Origin: Saksenaea vasiformis B4078
Lineage: Eukaryota > Mucoromycota > Mucoromycetes > Mucorales > Saksenaeaceae
Length of the DNA stretch: 64,000 nucleotides
Assembly (NCBI GenBank): GCA_000697055.1
Contig: JNDT01002356.1
Location: 62,001-126,000, forward strand
Direction: 5' to 3'
Numbering within the stretch: the stretch's first letter is position 1; every line of letters starts with the position of its first letter. A program made the translations under genes and the position numbers. This document shows, in pieces, positions 24,033-36,024 of this stretch. Below the pieces are notes generated by a model. It searched no databases, was not told the DNA's origin, and worked only from the letters and a program-made list of their open reading frames with translations.

Positions 24033-24787
24033 CGCAACGTAGGAAAGAAAACAACGCAAAAACCAAAGTAACAAATCGGGAAGATGTGGTCCGCAGAACA
24101 TTTAAAAGTCAGATATTCGAAGATCAAAGGGCTGCTGGGAGTGTGTCAGTTACGTTACTGGGAATCGTGTGCCAAATTCATTAGTTTTACGGAATATTCT
24201 ATGAGAACTGATCAATTATCAGGAAGTTTTTTGAAGCATATCGAAGTTATTCGCATGTACAGTCTTACAATTCATGTCACTGCCCTCAGCAAAGAGTCCC
24301 AGTTGCAGACTGCTTTCTCTCCGCTAGAGTTACGACTGATCACTATCTGGATCTTGAATGATTGCTGAGCTTTCCACCTGTATCAAATGTTTCTTCGCAA
24401 GGGAAAACAGAAAGAACCACGTAGAAAAGGCAGCGATCTCTACTTTGCTGCACTATTTCCGCTCTCTCTTCCTCTATTTCTCTCCACCGTTCCTGGTTCA
24501 ATAACGCATGATTCGTGTTTTATCCCTGATTACAGGGGAAGAACAGGCAATCCACACCGTTTCTTCCTTATGTGCCTCTGTTTCGTCACATACACCCAGG
24601 GCGATCCGTGAGTACCATGATCAAAGAAAGTGTTGTGAACCGAAGAGATAGTGAAAAGGAATTTCGCTTTCTTCTTTTTCATACGCAGACCGCCAAATAC
24701 GACTTTAATTTTGATAGTTGCGACTTGCAAAACTGGAAAAAAATAATTCACAGGCGTGGCTGACGATTTCCTTTTCCGCTACCCCTC
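24033..24787. promoter_or_regulatory. Divergent promoter interval
   Basis: 755 bases between the start codons of the ZNHIT3-like gene (minus) and NAT3 (plus). Short open frames only. No recognised site. Confidence 0.4.
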
Positions 24788-25536
24788 ATGAGTTTACTGA
24801 GACGATTCAAGGCCACCGACCTCTTCGAATTTAATAATGTGTACGCTACAGCTATCATGTACCTTTTTACTGAGTCTCATCGCTCGATAGCAATCTCGAT
24901 GTCTTAACCGAGACTGTAAGGAACGAATAAGAAAAAAAAGAACACCGTAGGCTGATAAAGAGATGAAGTACAATATTTCATTCTATCTGCAATATCTTGC
25001 CCGTTGGCCAGATCTCTTTAGCGTCCAAATATCTCCTCAGGGCAATCTCATGGGTTATGGTAAGATGGTGGTCAAGAACATGAGATGGCTAACAAAGGGC
25101 AAAAAGTGATGGGCAAGACTGAAGGCACTGGTAAAAACTGGCATGGACACGTCACAGCCATTACAGTCGCTCCAGAATATCGTCGTTTGGGTCTGGCGGA
25201 TGGCATGATGCTGTTACTTGAGGAAGTGTCAGAAAAAGTTTATGACGCTTGGTTTGTGGATCTCTATGTACGTGTAACGAATGCAGTGGCCATAGGGATG
25301 TATCGTAAATTTGGATACTCTGTCTATCGACGTGTCCGCGACTATTACTCTGGAACAGTGAATGAAGATGCTTATGGTAAAAAAAAATGAAATGGCTGGA
25401 CTTCAAGCGCTCAGCCTTTCTTTCTTTCTTTTTAGATATGCGGAAACCATTACAACGCGATAAAGACCGGGAAACTATACGAGAAAATGGAGAAAATGTA
25501 TATGTGTATCCAGAAGAACTGGATTCATGGCGTTGA
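24788..25536 (+). CDS. NAT3: NatB N-terminal acetyltransferase catalytic subunit (NAT3/NAA20)
   Basis: Acetylates the alpha-amino group of nascent proteins starting Met-Asp, Met-Glu, Met-Asn or Met-Gln, at the ribosome together with Mdm20/NAA25. In yeast this modification is needed for tropomyosin-actin binding, and a tropomyosin starting MD lies elsewhere in this window. Five exons (24788-24840, 24891-24915, 24969-25059, 25107-25376, 25436-25536) give 179 residues, the usual length. The GNAT fold is clear: RFKATDLFEFNNV start, FYLQYLARWPDLF, the acetyl-CoA loop in APEYRRLGLADGM, FVDLYVRVTNAVAI, and YRKFGYSVYRRV. The tail begins DEDAYDMRK-like, here NEDAYDMRKP. Exon 2 is a 25-nt micro-exon. 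Confidence 0.97.
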
Positions 25537-25568
25537 AATTAGAAAAGGGGAAAAAAAAAAGAAAAATA
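25537..25568. other. Minimal convergent gap
   Basis: Only 32 A-rich bases separate the NAT3 stop (plus) from the YAK1 stop (minus), so the 3' UTRs must overlap each other and the opposing coding sequence. Confidence 0.8.
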
Positions 25569-28200
25569 CTATGAACTTATCATGGAACGTCGTTTGATGG
25601 CTGCTGCTACACCGATTGTTTTGTTCGTTGAAGGAGGTGTATCTTGTCGCATCATTAACATGCCACCTGCAGCTTCGCCTGCGTGAACCATCCTTGTCGT
25701 CATGCCTCGTGGTCTGTCTTCATTACCCGCATGAACTTCTTCGGGCATGCGGAACGAATCACGCATTCCATAACGCACCTTCACCTGTGGTGCGATCTTC
25801 ACCTTGCGCGACATTGTAGCGGCGTGTTCAGCTGCGGTTTCAGGGTGGCGTTGCTGCGACCCTGTACTAACAGGGACCTCGGGTGGTAATAATCCAATAA
25901 GGTTCCCCTGTGATCGTGCATGACGATGTTTATACCAAGCAAGACCTCCTCCTCCTTCGTCCTCTTGTTGTTGTTCTTCTTCAACGTCCATCTTGTGTTC
26001 ATGGATACCGTGTGTTTGCATATCATGAGCAAGTGTCTGTATTGGATTAGGCATGGTTGGTACGTGCATCGACTGAGCGCGTGGTCGTGTATGATCCGAT
26101 GACGATGACGACGCTATATCGTTGACATAATGGAAATCCTGAGCGCTATTGTTAACAATGGTATCGTTGCTCGACCGATGCACAGTTTCCGCACGGGTCA
26201 TGGCTGTTTTCATATGTAGCTCAGGTTTATAAGGTTCCGTGAAGACTTCGCCCGTGACAAAAGGGTGATAGCGTGCCTCTTGTGGTGTCCATCGTTTTAA
26301 AGGATTTAACTCGAGTAGTCCTTTAAGGAAATCCACCAATGCTTTGCGCGTCTGCAAATCTAGTAGATTTAAGGTTGAAAAGAAGCAGCCATTATGTGTC
26401 GCCTCGTTTCTCTTACCTCGTTGTTTCTCCTGTTCATCTTTCACCACTTTCTGTTTTGAATTAGGGTTGTATTTCATAATCAATTCCGACAATTCTGTCT
26501 CAGCAAAATAGCGTTTGCCAGGAAGTTCTGTTTTCCCTTGCTCTTGACCATACTGTTCCCGGCTTTTCATTTTGTATACCATGCGTTCACCATTACTTTC
26601 TGCATTGAAGAAATAACGAGTACTTTTGCCACGTTCAAGCATATCCTGAGGAGGTGATCTAATGGATGTAACGAGTCAGCTCTTTTACATGGTGAATCTT
26701 TTTTTTTCCTTTTTTACCCTAGCATATCCGTAATCCGACGCAATTGGTTATACTCGGAACTTCCAGGGAAGAAGGGCAAGCCAAGAAAGAGTTCTGCTAC
26801 AATGCACCCAAGGGACCACATATCAATGGCACTCGTATACTGCAATCCAAGTAAAACTTCGGGGGACCGATAAAAGCGGGATTGAATATAGGTATACATC
26901 CTATTGACTTCGTGGCATGCAGATCCAAAATCAATGACCTTGATGGTGGGAGAATCAGGACTAGTGTAAAATTCGACAGGTTAGTTAGTTAAGGGTGTTC
27001 TTTTTTCCATATTGATTCAGAAACCTTTTCAAAAGCACATTTTCCGGTTTCAAATCACAATGGATGATTTTGGCTTCTTTGAGTAGGATTAATGTATCTA
27101 ACAATTGCAAAGCAAATACACGGACCAGATCCACGGATAGACCTTTAAAGGAGTTCTGTTTGATGAGTTCGTACAGATTGAAGGAAAGCAGCTCGAAGAC
27201 AAGACAGAAATGGTTCTTGTGACTGAACGTATGATGTAACTTTAGCATACGGTGACGATCCTCAGGATTGATTTTTTGATTGAGCTAGAAACAGTTGATA
27301 TAAAAACTTCCCAAGTTTCCTTCTCTGTTTGTTACTTACTTGTTTAATGATTTCGACTTCCATTTGACTTTGTGTGCGATAAGCAGGTTTGTTCTTGATG
27401 ACTTTGACCGAAAAAAGTTGGCCTGTGCTTATTTGCTCACATTTAACCACCTGACCAAATGTACCCTGGCCCAATAGATCAATGACTCGATACCTGGTAA
27501 AGAATCAGTAGAAGGCAAAAGGGGTGACCATAACGAACTTACTGATATCCTTTTTCATCGCCAAGGATTTCATTTACTCGTAAAATATAATCATAATCTT
27601 CATTGTCAAACCCGTCGTTCTTTGCTGCTTTACTCGGTTTTGTAAGAACTCGCTTAGGATTACGTTGGGAACTGTATCGGAAACCCGTATTTTGTCTCTC
27701 ATAGGTCGCCACAAGATGAATCGTCATACGGTACAACATAGATAACTAAGCCCTTGTAAGAAGAAAAATGAGAGAAAAGGGAGAAGTGGCGAGCAGACCT
27801 TTGTTCTCGTGGTAGTGCTTGTTGTCGCTTCATTGATAGGACGTTTTTCACCTTGAACAACTTGTCTGAATTGTTTTTTAGTTGGCGGCCACTGTTCGCC
27901 TAGGTGTAATGGAGGTTCAATAACAGTTGAATAAAAAGGAGAATCGCCATTTGGTTTTTGTGGTTGTTGAGTGATGGCGGCCTGCTTATTTTTCCGTAGT
28001 CGATTCCTGCGACGGTGAGGTTGTACATCAACGAGTTCCAACTCAGGATCTGAGTCCCAATCACTACTACTGTTGTCTTGTTGTATATGTGTTGTCAGCT
28101 GTGGATCAATCGTCTTTTTTCGAGGTAAAGAACAATCTATTGGAGAATGCTGTATCAATACGGCTTTATAAGGGTGTCGTCGATAGGAATAAAAAGCCAT
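25569..28200 (-). CDS. YAK1: Dual-specificity protein kinase YAK1 (DYRK family)
   Basis: Growth-restraining kinase acting downstream of PKA/TOR signalling. Seven exons (28200-27799, 27745-27543, 27493-27340, 27284-27025, 26960-26718, 26658-26417, 26359-25569) give 764 residues. The kinase domain starts near residue 205: [10 protein letters not shown] glycine loop, catalytic Lys in [13 protein letters not shown]-type [18 protein letters not shown], and the activation-loop pair [14 protein letters not shown] carrying the autophosphorylated Tyr. Just before it stands the YAK1 landmark KRVLTKPSK, and the catalytic domain closes with [12 protein letters not shown]. The long C-terminal tail is rich in His, Gln, Ser and Met. 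The intron between exons 6 and 7 has a length that is a multiple of three and no stop, so retention would keep the frame. Donor of intron 1 is GTCTGC. Confidence 0.96.
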
Positions 28201-28406
28201 TGGGAAAAAGAAGGAAAGAAAGGAAACAAAACAGTGAGAAAGAAATAGAAACAGGAAAACATAGCCTATTCCTAATTTAAACAAACCCGAGTGAACTGTT
28301 CGATTCGTGTTGCAAACATTTCTAAATCCAATCATTCTGTCACCTTTATTCTATTCCACACTCAATGCAGTAATCATTACAGTGAATTCTCAAAGTGTTA
28401 TTATTA

Positions 28407-31400
28407 TTAGAAATTTACATTCGACGCTGAGTTCGACCGTTCTGGAGGAACAACAGGTGAAGTACGCCGGATCATATCGACAGTTGCAAAAGATGAACGT
28501 CTCTCCGGATGATGATAGTACGTTTGATGTATTCCATTATGTCTATCGTCATCATCATCGTCGTCGTCGTCATCGCCGTCATCGTCTCCATGCATTGTAT
28601 TATCCGTCAAATGTCGGCTTTCGTTGCTTCCATGTAATTCGTTCGAGCTTGACTCCAAAATATGTTCTTGTGATACACTTACGCCAGACTGAGCCATGAC
28701 CGTAGCAGGCTCAGCGTTGGATTTATCTTGACGTCCTAATAACCACTTAAACATGGAATGTGAAGCTACCGTTGCTGCTTTGGCTCCTTCCAAGGCTGAT
28801 TGTTGCATTTGTTTAAGCGGGCGATGAATTCCTGTTGCCTCTTCTGCACGGCGTAACAAGTGTGCAAGTTCCAGCGCAATATTGCTTCCCTCATCTCCAT
28901 TCTTATTGGCACGTCGCTTCTCCGGCTTCTTTTGTTGCTCTCCTGGTGCAAGACGTTTCACTGGAAGCCATAACTGCGGAAGAGCACCCACCAAGGCAGG
29001 ATTGCCGTACCGCTTGAGGCCTGTGTCAAGTACACCCGGATTGAGGCTGATAGGCGGTTGTCTGTAATCCGTATTGATGGATGGCGCTGCTTCATAGTCA
29101 TCTTCGTCCAATGCAACTTTGCGATGGGTAGGGGACCTTAAAATGCTCTTGTCGATGTTTCCTGATGACGTACGTTGTTGCATTACACCTGCTGCAGCTG
29201 CTTTCCATCTAGCTTTGCTCTTTGATTCAGGACTACTGGCAGGGCTGCTTTTTTGTGTTGACTTTTCGTCGGACGTGTGGTGCGTTGGCAGCTGCATGAC
29301 ATTATCACGCAGAAGCTGCATCGGTAAACTCTCACTGTTTTCCTTGAAAGCAGTGTCCATCGTAAACTTGAAGATAAGAGTAAGTACCATCAACGGAATG
29401 ACCAAGATAGCTAGTAGATAAAAATTCTTCAGGACAAATAGACCTGCCATTGTCAACTGGAACACAATCATGCCCGCGATAACTCGAGGAAAAGCCATAC
29501 CCCATAGCGTTCCTGAGGCTTCATACTGTCGAAAGTAAACTGAACTAGGCATCAATCACATGAAATTACATACTGGCCTTACCATAAAGAAGTTGGTACT
29601 TGTAAACAACATAGGTGATGCAAAAATAAATGGTGCCAAACAACAAAATGATAGGTGAAATGGTGGAGTACTCCAGCACAATGATAAAGATAAGTAGTGG
29701 TAATGGAAATTGCATGCCGTAGTTGAATGCTCCAGGTGCTTGATTCTCGGCATAATCACGCGGTGTCTTGCACAAAAACAAATGTGTAAAGCCGCGAACA
29801 AACAAATCACCCAGCAGAAGTAAATTAAGTGGCATGCTGGCGTTGGGCGCACGTTAATTATCCCTCAACAGACACAAAATAATCAACTTACAGAAGCACG
29901 CCTTGCATAATGGTGTAATTGATGAAAAATGGCGAGACCTAACATAAACAGATCAGTAACAAATTTCTTTTTTGCTATACTGCCTTACAGAGGGAAGAGT
30001 TTCTCCCAATAAGTTGACGATACGTGTTGGGTTTTCAAAAAACGTGATGAGTGTTTTTAGGACTGTACTAGCCACCGTAAAGACAAGAAGCACGTTGAAG
30101 AAAAGGAAAAAGAAGTATCTACCCTATCCGTAAGTACAGCGTCATGTCAGCAGTACTAATAACTATTACATACTTGCTAAATGTTGATGCTGCAATAGCG
30201 CTACGTGCACGCAGTCCTTGCACCGATCCAAGTACTAAAGAGAAATGATAAGAATGATAATGCTCATAGACCTGATTTCCTTACTATCAAAGAGGAAAGG
30301 AAGGACGTTCATAACTATATTGACGAGAATGGTAGGAAGGAAGCCTTGGACCAAATTTTGCAATACTCTCCACTGCTTTATCAAATCAGCAACGGCTGGT
30401 GCTACTTTCTCAATGGTTTGCATGCTTGTAAACGAAGCAAATGTCGAGATTGGGATAACCCAGAAGAAGATCAAGGTAATGGTGATAGCCCAGATCAATA
30501 TATCACGTACAATGCGTTCGCGGCCGCGGATGGATACATTCTTCCACACTACATCCCGAGGCTCATAGGCCATGATAGTTCTGCAATTGAACGGCTCGGG
30601 ATGAATAGCGATTTGTGCAGCAATTATCTATCCCATAGCTTTGTCAGACTAATTGCTTCAACAAACAAACCAAAAAAAAAAAAAAAAAGGAATGCAAGCT
30701 TACCGCGCTCGACATGTGTTCAAACGTCACAAAACCAACATTGGTCATTTCAAAATGAGGTGAGTTTCGTGCCTCAGTAACTTGCCGATCCAATTGATCA
30801 AACATTTTGGTATAATACTCGATGGCATCAACTGTTGGTCCACACAGACCAAGAAATCCCGTTTTCACGAGAGGTCTCGCGTTTGTTGTTATCGACGGGG
30901 TTGTAAGTCGTGCAAAAAAGTCATCCGATGGTCTGGATTGATGTGTCTCGGCAAACTGATCGACTTGTCGTAAAAGATGAACGTCATCCAAAATCCGATC
31001 GGGATCGTAATCTGGGATGGCACATGGATTACCCCAATAACTGGCATAAGCCCTTTCGAGATGCCGAAGAGCAGCTGTTCGTTTTTTCAATGTATCGTTT
31101 AAACGGTGGATATGTCGAACAACATGTGCACTTTCGACGGGACCCAGGCCAAGGTGCTCGTAATACTCTGCTAGAGCTTGATCGGACCGAAGCGGCGTTG
31201 GTATTCCTGTGACAATGACAGAACGACATGACAATGTTCGGGAAAGATTGATTAGGTAACGTGCGCGTAAATAAATATAGTATCGGAAGTTTTGATACAA
31301 GAGAACAAATAAAAGAAAGCAAAACAAATACGTCAAGACAATATAAGCAATCAGATAGTTGGAGGAATCTTCCATCACAGTGATAGACATCCTGTCAATA

Positions 31401-32089
31401 TATAAATCTGAGGAAAGTCCGGTGGTGACACTGATGGGTATCAAAATAATTAATCCAAATAGCGAACAGATACCAAAAAGCTTGATACCCATCACAATGA
31501 ATTGAAGTAACTAAGACGCGAAATAAGGTTGTTACTTTGTGTACATTTCTTTAGGTTACACTTACAACAACAGCATCAAGACCGACTTTGTCCAGCATCT
31601 CTTCTTGGTCAATTTTAATCAAAGGGATAATCCAGCCAAAAAATGAATCAGGGAGGGGAGGTGGTCGGTGCCTGCAAATTACAAAAACAAATGAGCAAAA
31701 AACAAATAACTAAATGGTTTTTCCTTTCGCTTTTACCGTTTCATATTCGTACGCGGCGCAAAGATGACGGTTAATCTTTAATGGGAATGAGTAGGACTTA
31801 AACATTGGGTGTAGTAGGGAACATTATACCTTGTCCGTAAGAAACAAAACGTCAAGAAACAAAGCAGACCCACCGAAACACAAATAACAAGTTGTGTTTC
31901 AAGACCGCTTTGGTTCTTTGAGGCATAAACGGAACCTCCAGTAAGATTATAGGGAGTGGAGCCACCAATATCAAAGAGACCTCGTTTCATTGCTGCAAAT
32001 GAAGCATGCAACGTATTAGACGTAGGTAAAGTTGTCGCGTTGTAGTATTCATTGGTGGTGTAGGTAAAATTGGACGACTTGAACACCAT
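28407..32089 (-). CDS. CSC1: Osmosensitive calcium-permeable cation channel, CSC1/OSCA/TMEM63 family
   Basis: Mechanically or osmotically gated cation channel. Ten exons (32089-31830, 31775-31737, 31671-31566, 31510-30704, 30627-30285, 30234-30174, 30118-29989, 29938-29892, 29836-29583, 29539-28407) give 1059 residues. An extracellular N-terminus with several Asn-x-Ser/Thr sites leads into the first helix (about 70-90). FFGWIIPL and VGLDAVV mark the conserved TM1-TM2 linker. Two further helices precede the large cytosolic domain with SRTLSCRSVIVTGIP and FVTFEHMSSA. PEPRDVVWKN opens the seven-helix RSN1_7TM pore region, followed by LPFLFDILGSVQG, GAFNYGMQFP and the RQYEASGTLWG block. The roughly 300-residue cytosolic tail contains a run of ten Asp interrupted by one Gly. 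YAK1 starts 206 bases downstream on the same strand. Confidence 0.95.
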
Positions 32090-33675
32090 CGATCATCGAA
32101 AACAAGAAAAAGAAAACAAAAAACCTGCAATGCGGTAATTTATACAATTTGGAAACTCCGCCCTTTTTCCTCGTCATCTTTGCATTACCGTACGTCTGTG
32201 CGAAGGTTCCCTTCCGGAGGGCAGGATGATGCTTGTTTGTGTCACATCAAGTCTTACTTTTTTTTTGGCCTTTAGAAGAAAGATGTTCTTACTTTGAGAA
32301 GGAGAAGCGAAAGGGAGGATGACTCGATCGGATGGCTGCCGGATAGATACTCAGCCGACAGAAGGCTCTATTGTGCAACAAAGGGAAACAAAATCGCGTT
32401 CCTCCGAAAAATAAGCTTTCCCGTCATCTGGGTCTGACCACCAGTCAATAAGTCTTTTGACTTGGTAAACAATATTGCATAATCGGGTGGCAAGAGAGCG
32501 CAGAGACTATCGCGCTTCATCTCCAACTTTTTGGCAGCTGATTATTTTAGTAGAAAAAACGAAGAAGAAAGCCGCTTCAAATGATAAATGGACTGGTAAC
32601 TATTCCTAGACTGGCTACGATGAGAGGACAGACATAGAACAGTTCTGACGACTTTGAACTTTTCATTGTGCAACCACCTTTTCTCTCTCCGACTTCGATA
32701 ACGAAGCATTCTTATCCTGCAACAGACGTGTCAACAAATTACATCTTCTGCGCAACATAGGTCACCCAACCTTTTTCCGAGCGAGTGATAGACTGCATCC
32801 TCAAGAAAAGGATCACGCAGAAACAGTACGCAGAGCTGAACCTTATGCAATAATACATGTTTTCCTCTTATATCTCTTGCAGCAGGGATCCGTTTTCAGG
32901 AAGCACACATTCAGTAGCCAGCTGAAGAAGGGGTTTCAATTAGTCTCCACATCATTCACCGGAGTACAACCCTTTGGCCACCGTTTCTGTCGGGCCTTCA
33001 TTGACTGCTGACTGACATACAATGAGATATTCGGGGATGAAATGTAATGCCTATGTGCATCGCATCATTGTAGAATGATAGACGAGCACACCTCACCTCT
33101 ACTTACACTTATGGTTTACAATAGGTAGGGAGTCCTTCAATAAATATAGATAAAGAGATGTTCATGGGGGATCATAGAATTATATATTGCTTGCACTTTT
33201 TTTGCTGTTCAAGTGCGATTTCTAGGGGTTTTGTTACATTAGGAAACAGTAGATATTTCATATGAAGTGTCGATGTGCTGATTAGTATAGTGTGAGGTGA
33301 TTCTTTCCTATAACAAAGCCAAATTTCTGGTAAGAAGGAAGTGAGGATTACTGCTTGACGGTTAAAGAGCGTTATCAAAGCAAGACGCTTCACACATTAT
33401 GTCATTGTATATTTAAAACGACTATATGCCCTGACGAAGTGTGCTCTCCTATCAGTACTACGTAAAGGGTTTGATTTCGTCCTAGAAATATGGTGTGCGG
33501 ATAACGTGCACATTGCCGACCAAGAACCAGAACCGGAAAAGAAGTTGTTGCGTCATCGCAAAATTTTCAACCGCTTATTTTTTGTGATGGGCGCCTGAAT
33601 CGGCCTCACCGGGGTGCACATAGAGTATCTCTCAGTCCTTGTGTGAATAAACAACCTAGGCCCTCCAAAACGACC
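32090..33675. promoter_or_regulatory. Divergent promoter interval
   Basis: 1.6 kb between CSC1 (minus) and the mitochondrial uL16 gene (plus). A minus-strand open frame at 33172-33393 has no recognisable family. Nothing else supportable. Confidence 0.4.
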
Positions 33676-34317
33676 ATGTTCGCCGCCTGTAGAAAGACTC
33701 TTTGGGGTGCCGTTTCATCACTGCAGCCAGCATTTACGGCTAGAACGAACAACAATGTGTTACCAGCAACGATGATCACCGCCCGTTACGCCTCCAACTT
33801 CTCACCAAAACGTGTCAAGTATCGCAAGGCCCACAAGGGCAAGATTCCTCTTCCTACAGGTGGATCGACTCGCGGAACCACAGTTGAATTCGGCGATTAC
33901 GGTTTACGTATAAAGGAGGGAGCTCGTTTGACAGCGCGACAACTTACAGCTGTGCACAACACGCTTCGACGTAAACTCAAGACTGTCAAGGGTTCTCAGA
34001 TGTGGATGCGCGTCTTTCCCGATATTCCTGTCAGCAGCAAGGGTAATGAAGTGCGTATGGGTAAAGGAAAGGGAACCTTTGAATACTGGGCATGCCGTGT
34101 ACCTTTGAACCGCATTATTTTCGAAATTGGTGGTATGCGCAAGGAAATTGCCAAGGAAGCTTTCCGTCTCGTCAGTCCCAAGTTGCCGGTCAAGACCGAA
34201 ATGGTTGAACGTGGAGCGAAACCCGTCGTAGGTGCGGGCCATGTTGCGCCACAACCAGCATCAAGAGCCGTATCCCAAGAAACATCTTCATCTACATCCG
34301 CATCTTCCTCCGCCTAA
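33676..34317 (+). CDS. MRPL16: Mitochondrial large-subunit ribosomal protein uL16m
   Basis: Component of the mitochondrial 54S/39S subunit near the peptidyl-transferase entrance. A single exon encodes 213 residues. The first 40 or so are rich in Arg, Ala, Ser and Thr and lack acidic residues, a typical mitochondrial targeting sequence. The L16 fold follows: KYRKAHKGKIP, GDYGLRIKEGARLTARQ, VHNTLRRKLK, MWMRVFPDIPVSSKGNEVRM, GKGKGTFEYWACRV and GMRKEIAKEAFRL. The Ser/Thr-rich tail after residue 195 is not conserved. The ATG at 33676 is taken as the start; the frame is open upstream to a GTG at 33643. It is intronless, unlike most neighbours. Confidence 0.95.
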   Translation: MFAACRKTLWGAVSSLQPAFTARTNNNVLPATMITARYASNFSPKRVKYRKAHKGKIPLPTGGSTRGTTVEFGDYGLRIKEGARLTARQLTAVHNTLRRKLKTVKGSQMWMRVFPDIPVSSKGNEVRMGKGKGTFEYWACRVPLNRIIFEIGGMRKEIAKEAFRLVSPKLPVKTEMVERGAKPVVGAGHVAPQPASRAVSQETSSSTSASSSA

Positions 34318-36024
34318 TAACTCTAAAGAAATGAAAAAGAAAATTTGTCCGAAACCCTTGCCATACCTTGACCTTGTAAATTATGGAAAATATAGATCTG
34401 GTGGCCAAGAGAAAAAAACAATAAACAGTAGATTGTGTAATCACAGAAGAAGAAAACACTGGTTGGATCATTTAGTTAGCACCTATACGAAACAAGCACC
34501 ATGGATGTTTCGTGCAAAAGGAAAGAACTAATGTGACCTGATTTTCTTTATCGTTTGTTATCTTTCTGCAAATAGTATGTGGAATCATGAGATATACGAG
34601 AACATCATATCGAGTCTGTAATCTCCCTCCTTAGCGGAATTCATACAATCCAGTCCCTTAATTATCGTTACTCACCGTCGGATCTTAAAAGCTGCATAAG
34701 TCCTGTGATGTACGAGCGTGCGAACGTCTTCGTATCCTTACTGCTCATTGCAACCAGGCGTGTGGTTCTTTCAGTTCTTGTTTCCCACCTTTATTAGAAC
34801 ATTGTCGCTGAGACCAGGTGGTTCATTGACGATAAGAAATAGCTTCCGTGTGGTCGCAGACGCTTTTTATTACACGGCTTCTCGGTAACTGCCTTAGTTA
34901 CGCTTATATTTTAGCGATTCTCCATCTCCCTGCATTGACGCAGGGTCTGACCTTTGTGGCTATGGCAGAAAGGCTGACACTCTTTTAGGAAACCCACATG
35001 CTTAACCCTTTTACAACGTTGTCTCATCTTGTCTTCTTGTTGCACGTGTTTTGTTAGTCACGTCGCACATGTGGCCAAGTTAAAAGTGGCAACGGTGTAG
35101 ACAAACGTGCGAACCTCGGCCGTAATACATAGGATGAATTTCATATGTGGTAGCAAATGTAAATTGCAAGCTAGATTCGCTATCGGCAAATCTGTCTACA
35201 TGGAACGTTGAACTCGTGTTTAGAGTTGCTTCGGTCCATGAAGAATTCGGCAGTGTCCGAAATAGGTACGTAGAACCAAGAATATTCGGTCAGACTAATT
35301 TTGTTCCTTATTCAAGGCTTAACCACACTCAGCAAGTCTGGGAAAATATCGAAGTTCGACCCAGGATCTTTTGTACATCTATTTTAACAAGACCCTATCA
35401 AATATAACGGTTAAGATAGATTGTAGTTTCATTTTAATATATGTTGCTGACGGTATGCTCTAGCTAACATCTAGCTCGCGTTTCCTTAGAAAGATCTAGC
35501 TCGGTGATGGATAAACGAACCAGATGATGGGTTAATATTAGCCCACATATCGTGGCATGATCATTTATAAGCTAGTATACTATTCTATCAGATAAGTGTG
35601 AAAATGGTCGCTCCATATGAGGTGGCCAGGGAAGTTGATGACAGCTTAACTCCGATATTACTGGGCGTGCTGCTCGTCATGGGGTCAACACGTGGAAACT
35701 GCAACTCATAACCAACTGTCTTACAAGACTCATATTATACAAAACCTTCTTTACGAACACATAGGCAGAGCAGAACCCTGGTACTTTCCCCCATAGACGT
35801 ACATAAAAAGATGAATATTATTGAACCATATCCCTAAGAATTTGGCAAGCATAAAATCTATTCATTTACACAAGTTAAAAAGAAAAAAAAAGTGTGATGA
35901 ATTTCTGCACGACTCTAATTCACCCACGCGAAAGAAAAAAAAACTGCCAATAATCCTGACCCTTCTCATTGTAAAAGAAAAAAACGAAAATAAGAAAAAA
36001 AAAAGAGAACTATATATATTGTTG
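34318..36024. other. Intergenic, no gene seen
   Basis: AT-rich, with A-rich tracts at 35880-36005 near the 3' end of the Zn2Cys6 gene. Short open frames without family resemblance. No RNA gene or repeat recognised. Confidence 0.5.

Noticed and set aside
30205..30780. 191-codon plus-strand frame
   Set aside because: Antisense shadow of CSC1 exons 4-6, which match their protein family precisely.
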